Source: a bacterium
GTDB taxonomy: Bacteria; Patescibacteria; Microgenomatia; Levybacterales; UBA12049
Assembly: GCA_021777565.1 (NCBI GenBank)
Contig: JAJYDJ010000001.1
Span: 1-64,000 of the forward strand
DNA: 64,000 nt
Direction: 5' to 3'
Each line of letters begins with the position of its first letter. Position 1 is the first letter of the stretch. The notes beneath the pieces were generated by a model, which made no database searches, had not been told where the DNA came from, and saw only the letters and a program-made list of their open reading frames with translations. A program made the translations under genes and the position numbers. This document shows, piece by piece, positions 23,233 through 31,001 of the stretch.

Positions 23233-25017
23233 ATGAAACAACAGATTACACAAGCACTGACAAAAGTGGTGAAAGAACTCTTTGGGGAAGAGATGACCCC
23301 TCAGGTAAGTGTCCCAATGGACTTCTCACATGGTGATTATACAACCAATGTTTCCTTCATTTTATCTAAAAAATTATCGCTCCCTTTGAGTGAAGTTGCA
23401 CAAAAAATAACCTCAGAAATAAGTAAAGATTTAGGCCTTAAAATAGGCAAAATCGAGGTTGCGGGGGCTGGATTTATCAATTTTTATGTGAATGTAAATG
23501 ATTTACAAGAAAGACTGGGTAATGTTGTGAAAAATGACACCCTTGTCGGCGTGAAAAAAGAAGAAAAAAACATCATGGTGGAGTATGCACATCCCAACAC
23601 TCACAAGGAAATGCACATCGGTCACATGCGAACTCTTATCACTGGTGAGTCAGTTGCCAGACTTTTAGAGGCAGTTGGGAACACGGTGTACCGTGCAAAT
23701 TACCAAGGTGACATTGGTCCACACGTAGCAAAAGCAATGCATGGCATACAAATTCTTATGCGTGAAGAGGCACAGGCGCGAGGTGTGAGCTTTGACCAGG
23801 TATTTCAAGAGAAAAAAGCACTCCCACATAAAGAGCGCGCACATTTCTTGGGTGCAGGGTATGTCAAAGGCAACCAAGTGTATGCCGATCCGAAAGAAAA
23901 AGAGCAGATTGATCTCATTAATTCGTTCTTGTACTTCAAAGTGGAGGGACGTGAAAGCCAATCAGCACTCTCACCGGAAGAGCAAGAAATCATGTGGAGC
24001 ATGTATATTGAGACCAAACAGTGGAGTCTTGACTACTATGATGAGTTTTACAAGCGTTTTGGCACGAAGTTTAATCACTTGTTCCTTGAGAGTGCTATGG
24101 TTGTCAGAGGTCGAGAAGTCGTGATGGGCAATCTTGGCACGATTTTTACCAAAAGTGATGATGGGGCGATTATATTTGAAGGAGAAAAGTATGGTTTGCA
24201 TACCCGTGTCTTTATCACTGGTGCCGGCAACCCTACCTATGAAGGCAAAGAAATGGGCAATGCTCTGACTGAATGGGATCTTTTTCACTTTGATAAGAAG
24301 ATTCATGTGGTGGCCAATGAGCAAGCGGGGTACTTCCAGGTCATCTTTAAAGCACTTGATCTGATCGAACCAGAAAAATTTGAAGGTAAACAATACCATC
24401 TCTCCATGGGTATGGTGCAATTTTCAGACCGAAAAATGAGCTCTCGAACAGGGGATATTGTCACAGTAGATGATCTGCTCGATGAAGTGAAGCATGCGGC
24501 GAGTGAATTGATGAAGGTTGACGTCCTTTCTGAGAACGAGCGGGCTGATGCGCTGGAAAAAGTTACCATTGGCGCAGTCAAGCACTCAGTGCTAAAGGTC
24601 GGCACTGGCCAAAATGCAGCCTTTGATATCAAAACCTCAGTCTCCCTGGAAGGCAATTCAGGCCCTTATGTCCAGTATTCCTATGTGCGAACCCAAAGTA
24701 TCCTGGGGAAGGCTGGGGCATCTGAGTTAACCCAGGTCGAGGGTGAGCTCCTGCCTGAGGAAGAGGCGCTCGCCAGACAGATTTATCATTTTCCAGACGT
24801 CATCGAGCAGGCAGCCTCAGATCTGGCACCTCAGGTAATCGCGACCTACCTGTTTGAGCTGTCCCAGACCTTTAACAGTTTTTACCAGAAATATCGCATT
24901 ATTGAGGCTGAAAATGACGAAAAAAAGGCTCAACGACTGCTTCTGACGGCTGCGGTGGGCAAGGTTTTAGCCCAAGGACTCTCCCTTTTGGGCATTGAGG
25001 CACCTGCCAAAATGTGA
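23233..25017 (+). CDS. argS: Arginyl-tRNA synthetase
   Basis: This protein has 594 residues, normal for ArgRS. The N-terminal Add1 domain (about 1-90) is followed by VEYAHPNTHKEMHIGHMRTL, with the HIGH motif at 128-131. The KMSK position reads KMSSRTGDIVTVDDLLD (about 402-418), as in many bacterial ArgRS. The C-terminal DALR anticodon-binding domain (about 470-594, 'SYVRTQSIL', 'LFELSQTFNSFYQKYRI') is complete. A TACAAT lies 6 bases before the ATG, so besides readthrough from the attenuated leader, a second weak promoter at 23221-23226 is possible; no -35 box is seen for it. No Shine-Dalgarno is present. Confidence 0.97.
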   Translation: MKQQITQALTKVVKELFGEEMTPQVSVPMDFSHGDYTTNVSFILSKKLSLPLSEVAQKITSEISKDLGLKIGKIEVAGAGFINFYVNVNDLQERLGNVVKNDTLVGVKKEEKNIMVEYAHPNTHKEMHIGHMRTLITGESVARLLEAVGNTVYRANYQGDIGPHVAKAMHGIQILMREEAQARGVSFDQVFQEKKALPHKERAHFLGAGYVKGNQVYADPKEKEQIDLINSFLYFKVEGRESQSALSPEEQEIMWSMYIETKQWSLDYYDEFYKRFGTKFNHLFLESAMVVRGREVVMGNLGTIFTKSDDGAIIFEGEKYGLHTRVFITGAGNPTYEGKEMGNALTEWDLFHFDKKIHVVANEQAGYFQVIFKALDLIEPEKFEGKQYHLSMGMVQFSDRKMSSRTGDIVTVDDLLDEVKHAASELMKVDVLSENERADALEKVTIGAVKHSVLKVGTGQNAAFDIKTSVSLEGNSGPYVQYSYVRTQSILGKAGASELTQVEGELLPEEEALARQIYHFPDVIEQAASDLAPQVIATYLFELSQTFNSFYQKYRIIEAENDEKKAQRLLLTAAVGKVLAQGLSLLGIEAPAKM

Positions 25018-25142
25018 TAAAATAGGTCAAAGTGAATCAGATTTGTCTGATGCAGTGAGCTATTTAAGGCTGGAAGATGTTGGCAGGGATTTTTTAGAAG
25101 CGCTATAGCTCCTCTGAGGGTGTCCGACCTCTTCATTCTTCA

Positions 25143-26441
25143 ATGGCTTACTCCTTTGGAAAGGGAGCTATGCAACATAAACGATTTATTCTCGAAAATG
25201 GTCTGAGGGTTATTGCTGTGCCTATGCCAGGCATCGCCAGTGTGACGGTGATGGTCTTGGTGGGTGCTGGTAGCCGCTATGAAAAACGATCAACCAGTGG
25301 TATTTCTCACTTCCTTGAACACATGGCCTTCAAAGGCACAGAAAAGCGCCCTAGTGCTCTTGGAATGGCAAGCCTGATAGAAGGAGTGGGTGGGGATTTT
25401 AATGCCTTTACAGGCAAAGAAGTGACAGGATTTCACATCAAAGCTCAGAACACCCAGCTGGAGCTGTGCATGGACGTGCTTTCAGACATTCTGCAAAACT
25501 CACTTTTTGACCCAATTGAGATCAAGAAAGAGGTTGGGGTGGTCATAGAGGAGATCAACATGTATGAGGACAGTCCTATGCAGAACTTGGGTATTGTCTA
25601 TGAACGGCTTCTGTATGGAGACACGCCACTTGGCTGGGACACCGGGGGATTTAAAGATGTCCTGAAAAAAGTGAACCGTGAGGATTTCTTGAAATACCTG
25701 AAGACGTATTATTCCAGTGACAATATGACGGTTGTGGTGGCTGGTGGGGTAACCCCAGAGCACGTAAAGAAAGTAGCTGATACCTATTTTGGTAGTTTGA
25801 AACAGTTTGATACACCAAAACTACAGTTGGTGTCAGAAAAACAGGACAGTCCTCGGGTTTTTATTAAAAGACAAAAGACTGAGCAGGTGCATCTGAGTAT
25901 TGGATTTAGAACTGTGGGCCTTGGGCATCCTGACCAATATGCTCTGGACGTGTTGGCGACCATTATGGGTGGCGGAATGAGTAGTAGGCTATTTGGTGAA
26001 GTACGTGAAAAACACGGACTGGGCTACTATGTGCGTACGACCAGTGATAATTATCTGGATTGTGGCACGATCGTAACGAGTGCCGGGGTAGATAAAAAGA
26101 AAGCCTACCAGGCAGTAGAAATTCTCCTTAAGGAGATTAAAAAGATCGCGATGGAGGGTGTGACTGCCGAGGAGCTGCAAAATGCCAAAGAAATGATGAA
26201 CGGACACTTTGTACTGGAACTTGAGGATAGTCATGATGTGGCATCATTCTATGCACATGAAGAAATACTTGAGAAAGAACTCCTGACACCGGAGGATGTT
26301 ATCGAGAAAACCAATGCCGTGACGCTAGAACAGGTCAATGCAGCCGCCGCAAAATATCTGATCAAAGAGACACTTAATCTTGCTATCATTGGCAATTTTG
26401 CCAGTAGTGAAACATTTGAAGAGATGGCAAAGGCATACTAG
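25143..26441 (+). CDS. M16 family zinc peptidase (processing-peptidase-like)
   Basis: This protein has 432 residues. The inverted zinc motif HFLEH is at 56-60 and the distal Glu lies in VVIEEINMYEDSP (136/137), so the active site is intact. The second inactive-like half carries the 'YYVRTTSDNYLDCG' block seen in single-chain M16B peptidases. These cut peptides or signal sequences, often in the cytoplasm. A later ATG at 25170 (MQHKRFILENGLRVI) would fit the usual family start better; the choice between the two is open. The 125-base gap upstream holds inverted repeats (ATCAGA/TCTGAT and GAGCTAT/ATAGCTC) but no clear terminator. Confidence 0.92.
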   Translation: MAYSFGKGAMQHKRFILENGLRVIAVPMPGIASVTVMVLVGAGSRYEKRSTSGISHFLEHMAFKGTEKRPSALGMASLIEGVGGDFNAFTGKEVTGFHIKAQNTQLELCMDVLSDILQNSLFDPIEIKKEVGVVIEEINMYEDSPMQNLGIVYERLLYGDTPLGWDTGGFKDVLKKVNREDFLKYLKTYYSSDNMTVVVAGGVTPEHVKKVADTYFGSLKQFDTPKLQLVSEKQDSPRVFIKRQKTEQVHLSIGFRTVGLGHPDQYALDVLATIMGGGMSSRLFGEVREKHGLGYYVRTTSDNYLDCGTIVTSAGVDKKKAYQAVEILLKEIKKIAMEGVTAEELQNAKEMMNGHFVLELEDSHDVASFYAHEEILEKELLTPEDVIEKTNAVTLEQVNAAAAKYLIKETLNLAIIGNFASSETFEEMAKAY

Positions 26442-26475
26442 TGATCTTCTTCTGGACAACAAGAACTAACTTCGA

Positions 26476-26481
26476 TATACT
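26476..26481 (+). promoter_or_regulatory. -10 box of ndk
   Basis: TATACT lies exactly 6 bases before the ATG at 26488, predicting a leaderless mRNA. Confidence 0.5.
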
Positions 26482-26487
26482 TATCTT

Positions 26488-26958
26488 ATGCAAACAAGTC
26501 GTTGTGTAGTACTGGTAAAACCAGACGGCGTCCAAAGAGGACTGATTGGTGAAATTATTCACCGCTTCGAAAGAAAAGGACTTCACATGATCGGGCTGAA
26601 GATGATCGCCCTTGATGATGAAACACTGAGTGATTGGTATGTTGAGCACAAAGATAAGCCATTTTTTGGTGATTTGAAGAAATTCATGTCATCCAATCCA
26701 GTCGTTGCCATCCTTTGGGAAGGCATTGAAGCATCAGTCGCGATCCGCAACATTCTTGGTTCTACCAAAGGACGTGAAGCAGCACCTGGTACCATCCGTG
26801 GTGATTTCTCTATGAGTAAACAGTACAACATCGTGCATGCATCAGACAGTGCAGAAGCAGGAGACCGTGAACAGAAATTGATCTTCAAAGATGATGAGAT
26901 CTTCCCATGGAAGAAAATGAACCTTGATCAAATCTACGCTCCAGACGAAATGGAATAA
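26488..26958 (+). CDS. ndk: Nucleoside diphosphate kinase
   Basis: This protein has 156 residues. It transfers the gamma-phosphate from ATP to nucleoside diphosphates through a phospho-histidine. The catalytic His is H117 in NIVHASDS, the family signature. The N-terminal VLVKPDGVQRGLIGEII and the RNILGSTKGREAAPGTIRGDF nucleotide-binding stretch are intact. It is slightly longer than the 140-150 usual length because of a C-terminal extension (PWKKMNLDQIYAPDEME). The start follows TATACT-N6-ATG. Confidence 0.96.
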   Translation: MQTSRCVVLVKPDGVQRGLIGEIIHRFERKGLHMIGLKMIALDDETLSDWYVEHKDKPFFGDLKKFMSSNPVVAILWEGIEASVAIRNILGSTKGREAAPGTIRGDFSMSKQYNIVHASDSAEAGDREQKLIFKDDEIFPWKKMNLDQIYAPDEME

Positions 26959-27008
26959 GTCCTTTCCTCTTTATCTTTTCTCCCGATTGTTCTAAAATAC
27001 ATGTATAT

Positions 27009-27047
27009 TCCGCGATAGTCCGCCAGCTGGCGGACAGGAAGCTGTTA
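27009..27047 (+). pseudogene. 5' half copy of tRNA-Asn
   Basis: TCCGCGATAG (27009-27018) and AGGAAGCTGTTA (27036-27047) match the acceptor 5' strand and the anticodon arm of the intact tRNA-Asn at 27299-27373. The D-arm between them is replaced by an 18-base perfect palindrome (27018-27035). The copy stops in the anticodon loop, two bases before the GIY-YIG start codon. A likely tRNA promoter (TAAAAT at about 26993) lies upstream. Confidence 0.75.
27018..27035. repeat. Perfect 18-base palindrome replacing a tRNA D-arm
   Basis: GTCCGCCAGCTGGCGGAC reads the same on both strands. It is the only copy in the window. It resembles short GC-rich palindromes that can spread through genomes, but mobility is not shown here. 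Confidence 0.6.
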
Positions 27048-27049
27048 TT

Positions 27050-27298
27050 ATGTGGTATGTATATGCCATTTATAACAAAGAGAATAGTCAAATATATATT
27101 GGTCAAACATCGAATATTGATCGGCGGTTAAGTGAACATAATAGAAAGATTGGTAATCACTTTACTGCTAAATACAATGGAGATTGGAACCTAATATATG
27201 CGGAAGAGTGTTACTCAAGGCGAGATGCACTTAAAAGAGAAAAAGAATTAAAAAGTTATCAGGGGAGAATGTTTATAAAAACATATATTCCCAAATGA
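27050..27298 (+). CDS. GIY-YIG (URI-type) single-domain endonuclease
   Basis: This protein has 82 residues and is a stand-alone GIY-YIG domain: YVYAIYNKENSQIYIGQTSNIDRRLSEHN carries the signature strands and the catalytic Arg (RRLSEH), and the Glu helix is in DALKREKELKSYQGR. Proteins of this length belong to the UPF0213/YhbQ-like family. The gene is wedged between a 5' half copy of tRNA-Asn and the intact tRNA-Asn, one base before the tRNA 5' end, which suggests it arrived as a small mobile unit at the tRNA. It would be co-transcribed with the tRNA. No Shine-Dalgarno is seen. Confidence 0.85.
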   Translation: MWYVYAIYNKENSQIYIGQTSNIDRRLSEHNRKIGNHFTAKYNGDWNLIYAEECYSRRDALKREKELKSYQGRMFIKTYIPK

Positions 27299-27373
27299 TC
27301 CGCGATAGCTCAACGGCAGAGCAGGAAGCTGTTAACTTCAAGGTTCCAGGTTCGAATCCTGGTCGCGGAGCCA
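27299..27373 (+). tRNA. tRNA-Asn (GTT)
   Basis: This is a 75-base cloverleaf: acceptor TCCGCGA/TCGCGGA, D-stem GCTC/GAGC, anticodon arm GGAAG-CTGTTAA-CTTCA (anticodon GTT), T-arm CCAGG-TTCGAAT-CCTGG, discriminator G and an encoded CCA. The 27-43 pair is a G-A mismatch. The 3' half is read antisense as the C-terminus of the adjacent serine recombinase. Confidence 0.95.
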
Positions 27374-28819
27374 GAGTTGACGATCATTGCAATTGATGAT
27401 CTCGTCAAAGGGTTTTAGCGCGTCATATCGGACTGTTCTACCTTCTAGTGTAAGGTTCGATAGTACGAACTTGAGTAACTGCCTTTTTTCTTCAACTTCT
27501 GAACTCATAAATAGATCGTATGCACGATTAGCTATATCCAGTATGTATTTCGTGGTGATAAAGTAGTTATCTTCTGCATCACTCAGAAGTGCCAAGCGTG
27601 ACCCAATTTCTACCTTTTTATCACTCAGGTCTTGGAAGAATTTGTCATATTGATCCTCAGTAATACGCCCTTTTAGTCTATCCAAATACAGATTGTCCAT
27701 CATTGTACTCGTTTCTTGTTGTTCTTTGGTCAGTTTCTTATATTGCTCATTGTGCAAGTCCATTTTTCCTTGGTGAACGCTATTAAGATTGTCTACAACC
27801 TGCCGTACTACATGTTCTGGTAGTTGTAGTCTCTTGAAGACATTTTCGAACTGCTCAGTAATAGAGGCCTCTGTAAGCCATTCTGCGCTATGTTTTCCGT
27901 TATATTGAGTACAATGATAGTAAACAATACCTTTGTGCTTTTCTGGAGTCACTGCAAGCCCACATGTAGCGCATTTAATAAGGCCACGATAGGCATATGG
28001 TTTGCCAGCAAACTTATGCGGTATCTTATTGTATCCTGCCTTGATTCGTTGGACTTGGTCAAAAAGTTCTTGTGTAATAATCGGTTGGTATTTGTGATGA
28101 TAGTATTTCCCATTCCACTTCATCATACCGTAATAAAATGTATCCTTGAGGATCTTATCTATAAATCCTTGTGACCACTTGATGCCATAATCACGATCAA
28201 GTTTCTCTCGTAAAGTCATCATGGAATATGCACCTGTGGCATAGAGCTCATATGCTTGTTTAACAATCTTTGATTGGAAGTCTTCAATCACAATCTCAGT
28301 TTTATCTTTTGCTATGGGAACTCTTTTATAGCCGTAAGATGGTCTGCTCGGATATGTACCCATTCTGAGCATTTGCTCTTGAGCTCGTTTTACATTGTCG
28401 CTGATAGCATCGGAGTAATATTTAGCGAGGCCTAGACTGATACTGAAGTTGAATTTCTCTACAGCTGATAACTGGCTATTGATTACTTGTCCGTCGGAAA
28501 CAAAATGTAGTTCAATTTCATCCTTGAGTGCTTTGTCGTATAATAGTGAAACACGTTTATCAAAGACATTACGTGATAGTCTATCTACCTTATCAAAACA
28601 CACTGCCACTTTCTCTTTTTGTTCAATCACGTAATCGAGTATGTTATCAAAGTCACTACGCTGTGTTTTGTATGCACTTTCATCAAAACTGAATTCTTTG
28701 AGCATCTCAAATTCCTTATTTTGACCATACTTTTTCATCCTAGCCATTTGAGCAGGAAGCGAGTTGTTGGCTTCTTTTTGTTCTTCTGTTGATACTCGTG
28801 CAATATATATGCTTTTCAT
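27338..28819 (-). CDS. Large serine recombinase (tRNA-Asn integrase)
   Basis: This protein has 493 residues. The resolvase domain (1-145) has catalytic Ser10 in ARVSTEEQ and FDKVDRLSRN. The Recombinase domain (about 165-275) and a zinc ribbon (CATCG...YYHC, about 282-305) follow, then a coiled coil (about 340-405). The last ten residues LRDQDSNLEP are encoded by the antisense strand of tRNA-Asn, and the stop lies in the anticodon stem. The crossover site therefore lies in or next to the end of its own gene, so excision would change its C-terminus. It catalyses integration and excision of the element. Confidence 0.93.
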   Translation of the reverse strand: MKSIYIARVSTEEQKEANNSLPAQMARMKKYGQNKEFEMLKEFSFDESAYKTQRSDFDNILDYVIEQKEKVAVCFDKVDRLSRNVFDKRVSLLYDKALKDEIELHFVSDGQVINSQLSAVEKFNFSISLGLAKYYSDAISDNVKRAQEQMLRMGTYPSRPSYGYKRVPIAKDKTEIVIEDFQSKIVKQAYELYATGAYSMMTLREKLDRDYGIKWSQGFIDKILKDTFYYGMMKWNGKYYHHKYQPIITQELFDQVQRIKAGYNKIPHKFAGKPYAYRGLIKCATCGLAVTPEKHKGIVYYHCTQYNGKHSAEWLTEASITEQFENVFKRLQLPEHVVRQVVDNLNSVHQGKMDLHNEQYKKLTKEQQETSTMMDNLYLDRLKGRITEDQYDKFFQDLSDKKVEIGSRLALLSDAEDNYFITTKYILDIANRAYDLFMSSEVEEKRQLLKFVLSNLTLEGRTVRYDALKPFDEIINCNDRQLWLRDQDSNLEP

Positions 28820-28842
28820 AGTGTTTGTTTACCTACTTTATC

Positions 28843-28865
28843 CTGGACAGAATTTTTCCGTCCAG
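28843..28865. repeat. Hyphenated dyad between recombinase and Ltp-like gene
   Basis: CTGGAC-A-GAA-TTT-TTC-C-GTCCAG is a 23-base inverted repeat with one symmetric mismatch. It lies 24 bases upstream of the recombinase start and downstream of the Ltp-like stop. It could be an operator or a weak terminator; no T-run follows in the leftward direction. Confidence 0.5.
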
Positions 28866-28896
28866 TTGTAAAATAGATAACTTCATCTCGTTATCA

Positions 28897-29574
28897 TTAC
28901 TGAGTAAGGTGTTGGATAGCGTAATCTGCCTCTGCTTGCGTAAACTTTTCACCAGCATTAGATGTTAATTGGTCATGAATAGCTGATGGTGACATACTCA
29001 TAGTATCTTGATAAGTCTTTGCTTTAGCTAGGGCGTTTGCATTCCAATCTGCTTTTACATTATCTACTGCATATTGTGCAGCGTCTGCCGAGAACTTTTC
29101 GCCATAGTCTGAGACTAACTGGTCATATACGCCTCTTTTAGACATGTGCATGGTGTTAGCGTAAGTAGTAGCTTTGTTTAAAGCGGATGTATATTCCGCT
29201 GGCACACTTGGTTGTTTGTTTGCACTTGTTGCTGTTGGACTACTATTATTAGTTTTATCCTGTTGGACTTGTTGGCTATTTGTGTCAGGTGAGCTCATGG
29301 TAGGAGTACCTGAAGCACCAGCCATAGTACCACCAATACCTAACAAGACAAAAAAGACTATTATCTTTAATACTCTTGATAGCTCAAAATTAGTCTTTGT
29401 TTTTAGGAACTTCACCGCTGGAGGGAAAATAACCAAGCCTGCAAGAAGAGTAAATATACCCGTCGCTGGCTTACCAAATAGTTCACTAAGACCACCTATA
29501 ACTAGTATCCCTCCTAAGCCCCAACCGAGAATAAGTCCAAGCCCTATTTTATTTGTTTTCTTATCTGTTTCCAT
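28897..29574 (-). CDS. Ltp-like membrane protein (superinfection-exclusion type repeats)
   Basis: This protein has 225 residues. Three membrane helices (about 10-30, 37-56, 68-88) are followed by a Ser/Thr/Gln linker and two about 47-residue helical repeats (about 127-174 and 176-222), each of the form 'AL.KA.TY..TM.MS...-.DQL.S..GEKF...-A.YA'. The repeats match the host cell surface-exposed lipoprotein (Ltp) family; streptococcal phage Ltp blocks DNA entry of other phages. Here the anchor is a TM bundle rather than a lipidated Cys. A near-perfect Shine-Dalgarno (AAGGAGGTG) lies 8 bases before the ATG. The position in an integrated element fits an exclusion role, which is inferred. Confidence 0.8.
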   Translation of the reverse strand: METDKKTNKIGLGLILGWGLGGILVIGGLSELFGKPATGIFTLLAGLVIFPPAVKFLKTKTNFELSRVLKIIVFFVLLGIGGTMAGASGTPTMSSPDTNSQQVQQDKTNNSSPTATSANKQPSVPAEYTSALNKATTYANTMHMSKRGVYDQLVSDYGEKFSADAAQYAVDNVKADWNANALAKAKTYQDTMSMSPSAIHDQLTSNAGEKFTQAEADYAIQHLTQ

Positions 29575-29582
29575 TACATTTT

Positions 29583-29591
29583 CACCTCCTT
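29583..29591 (-). promoter_or_regulatory. Strong Shine-Dalgarno of the Ltp-like gene
   Basis: AAGGAGGTG on the minus strand, spaced 8 bases from the ATG at 29574. It contrasts with the SD-less core genes and decides the start. Confidence 0.7.
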
Positions 29592-29658
29592 TCGTATGTA
29601 TTGTGACTTATATTCCGTAGACTAATAATCCACTTTTCTCTGATTATAGACTTGAAGC

Positions 29659-29877
29659 ATGAGCAAATCAACCCTATTAAGCAAAAAGTTTGGGGAAAGG
29701 ACACGATCCTTGCGAAAACAATTGGGAATTTCCCAAGAAGAGCTAGGTTTTCAAACTGGGCTCGATAGAACCTATATCTCTGGTATCGAAAGAGGAGAAA
29801 GAAACCCCTCGTTAAAAAACATAGGCAAACTTGCCAGAAAATTAAAAGTTTCATTGAAAGAATTGTTTTCATTTTAG
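29659..29877 (+). CDS. XRE-family helix-turn-helix regulator
   Basis: This protein has 72 residues and consists entirely of one HTH_3 domain: FGERTRSLRKQLGISQEELGFQTGLDRTYISGIERGERNPSLKNIGKLARKL. It is typical of small phage or plasmid repressors. It is divergent from the Ltp-like and recombinase genes (85-base gap) and overlaps the 3' end of the Rep gene by 4 bases, so it probably controls the leftward operon of the element. Confidence 0.88.
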   Translation: MSKSTLLSKKFGERTRSLRKQLGISQEELGFQTGLDRTYISGIERGERNPSLKNIGKLARKLKVSLKELFSF

Positions 29878-31001
29878 TTAGGGAAATAGTAAGGACTTTT
29901 ATAATTCGTGAGTTTCATTTGCTCGAATGTATCTAAATAGTGTCTAACTAAAACAAAAGGACTCTTTGTTGTAGGGAGGTGAATATTATTTGTCTCTGTC
30001 ATAAGTCTTTGCCAGCTTCTGTCGCGGGATTTTCCAAACAGTTCTTTTAATTCTCGTAATGTATAGGTTTTTGTAGCTTCCATGAGCCCAACAGTTTGCA
30101 GTGCTTTAAGCATTCCCATCTTTGGATTGCTAACTATCAGATCGCTGAGTAATTGAGGAGTTGTTTTGTGCTTGTAATCAAGAATTTTGGGTATGCCTGC
30201 TTCTATTGTATCAAGGTAATAAAGGAGAACTTTTTGTGAGATGTCCTTATTGAAGAGTTCCTTGAATGTCAGTCTTGGACTTAGACTGATAATACCAAAA
30301 AGTTGTTTCATTTTTTGTCTATTATTTAGGCGAACTTCCATACGAAGAACTTCAGGAATGGTATAACGTTTTTGATCAAAGAGATGGAGTTGTGTGGCAT
30401 TGTCCTGTTCAATAGCTCGCTTCTCGCTAATTCCTGCTGCCTGCAGATCTTTAATTTTGTCATAAAAAGCTATCTCGTATGAGTTGGCATGTATTTTATA
30501 ACTGTATCCGTCATTTCTGTAATCAGTCTGGTTGATGTCTAGTGAACGTGTAACATAGGCCTCCTTTATTTTACTGATAAGATAATGAGGTGTGATGCCA
30601 TCAGTAAGTGGAATGTTTTTAGAATAGTGAATTGTGGAGACGGGCGCATTTATGAGTATTTCATAGAAAACTTTGACCCCCATTTCTTTCAGTCTACCTT
30701 GAAGGGCGAGTACAACTTTCTCAAAATTATCCTCAGTGAGTTCATCAAAGTTGTTACCATAGAGTAGTTTCGGGGCAGAAAATTCGATAGATAGTGTACT
30801 TTCACTTCTGCCTGTGATATTAAATCGCTTTGTGAGTGTCAAACGTGGTTTGTATATCCCGTCCTTGAGTTCTGATTTAGTTGGATTCTGTACGAGCGTA
30901 AAATAGCCACGAGAAGCGTTTTGCCTTTCTCTTTGAAATAATGACAAATCAGTGAGCCAGAACATGCTGCTACTCAATGTGAGCTTTATTGTGTCTACCA
31001 T
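29874..31001 (-). CDS. Filamentous-phage gpII/X-like replication initiator
   Basis: This protein has 375 residues. The pattern 'MVDTIKLTLSSS', 'SIEFSAPKLLYGNNFDELTEDNF', 'YEILINAPVSTIHYSKNI' and 'VLRMEVRLNNRQKMKQLFG' fits the phage replication protein CRI / gpII family, which nicks and joins DNA for rolling-circle replication. The C-terminal part is helical and has no family I recognise. The start overlaps the upstream SpoVG-like gene by 32 bases, which suggests translational coupling. It implies that the element can replicate after excision. I did not identify its nick site. Confidence 0.7.
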   Translation of the reverse strand: MVDTIKLTLSSSMFWLTDLSLFQRERQNASRGYFTLVQNPTKSELKDGIYKPRLTLTKRFNITGRSESTLSIEFSAPKLLYGNNFDELTEDNFEKVVLALQGRLKEMGVKVFYEILINAPVSTIHYSKNIPLTDGITPHYLISKIKEAYVTRSLDINQTDYRNDGYSYKIHANSYEIAFYDKIKDLQAAGISEKRAIEQDNATQLHLFDQKRYTIPEVLRMEVRLNNRQKMKQLFGIISLSPRLTFKELFNKDISQKVLLYYLDTIEAGIPKILDYKHKTTPQLLSDLIVSNPKMGMLKALQTVGLMEATKTYTLRELKELFGKSRDRSWQRLMTETNNIHLPTTKSPFVLVRHYLDTFEQMKLTNYKSPYYFPN

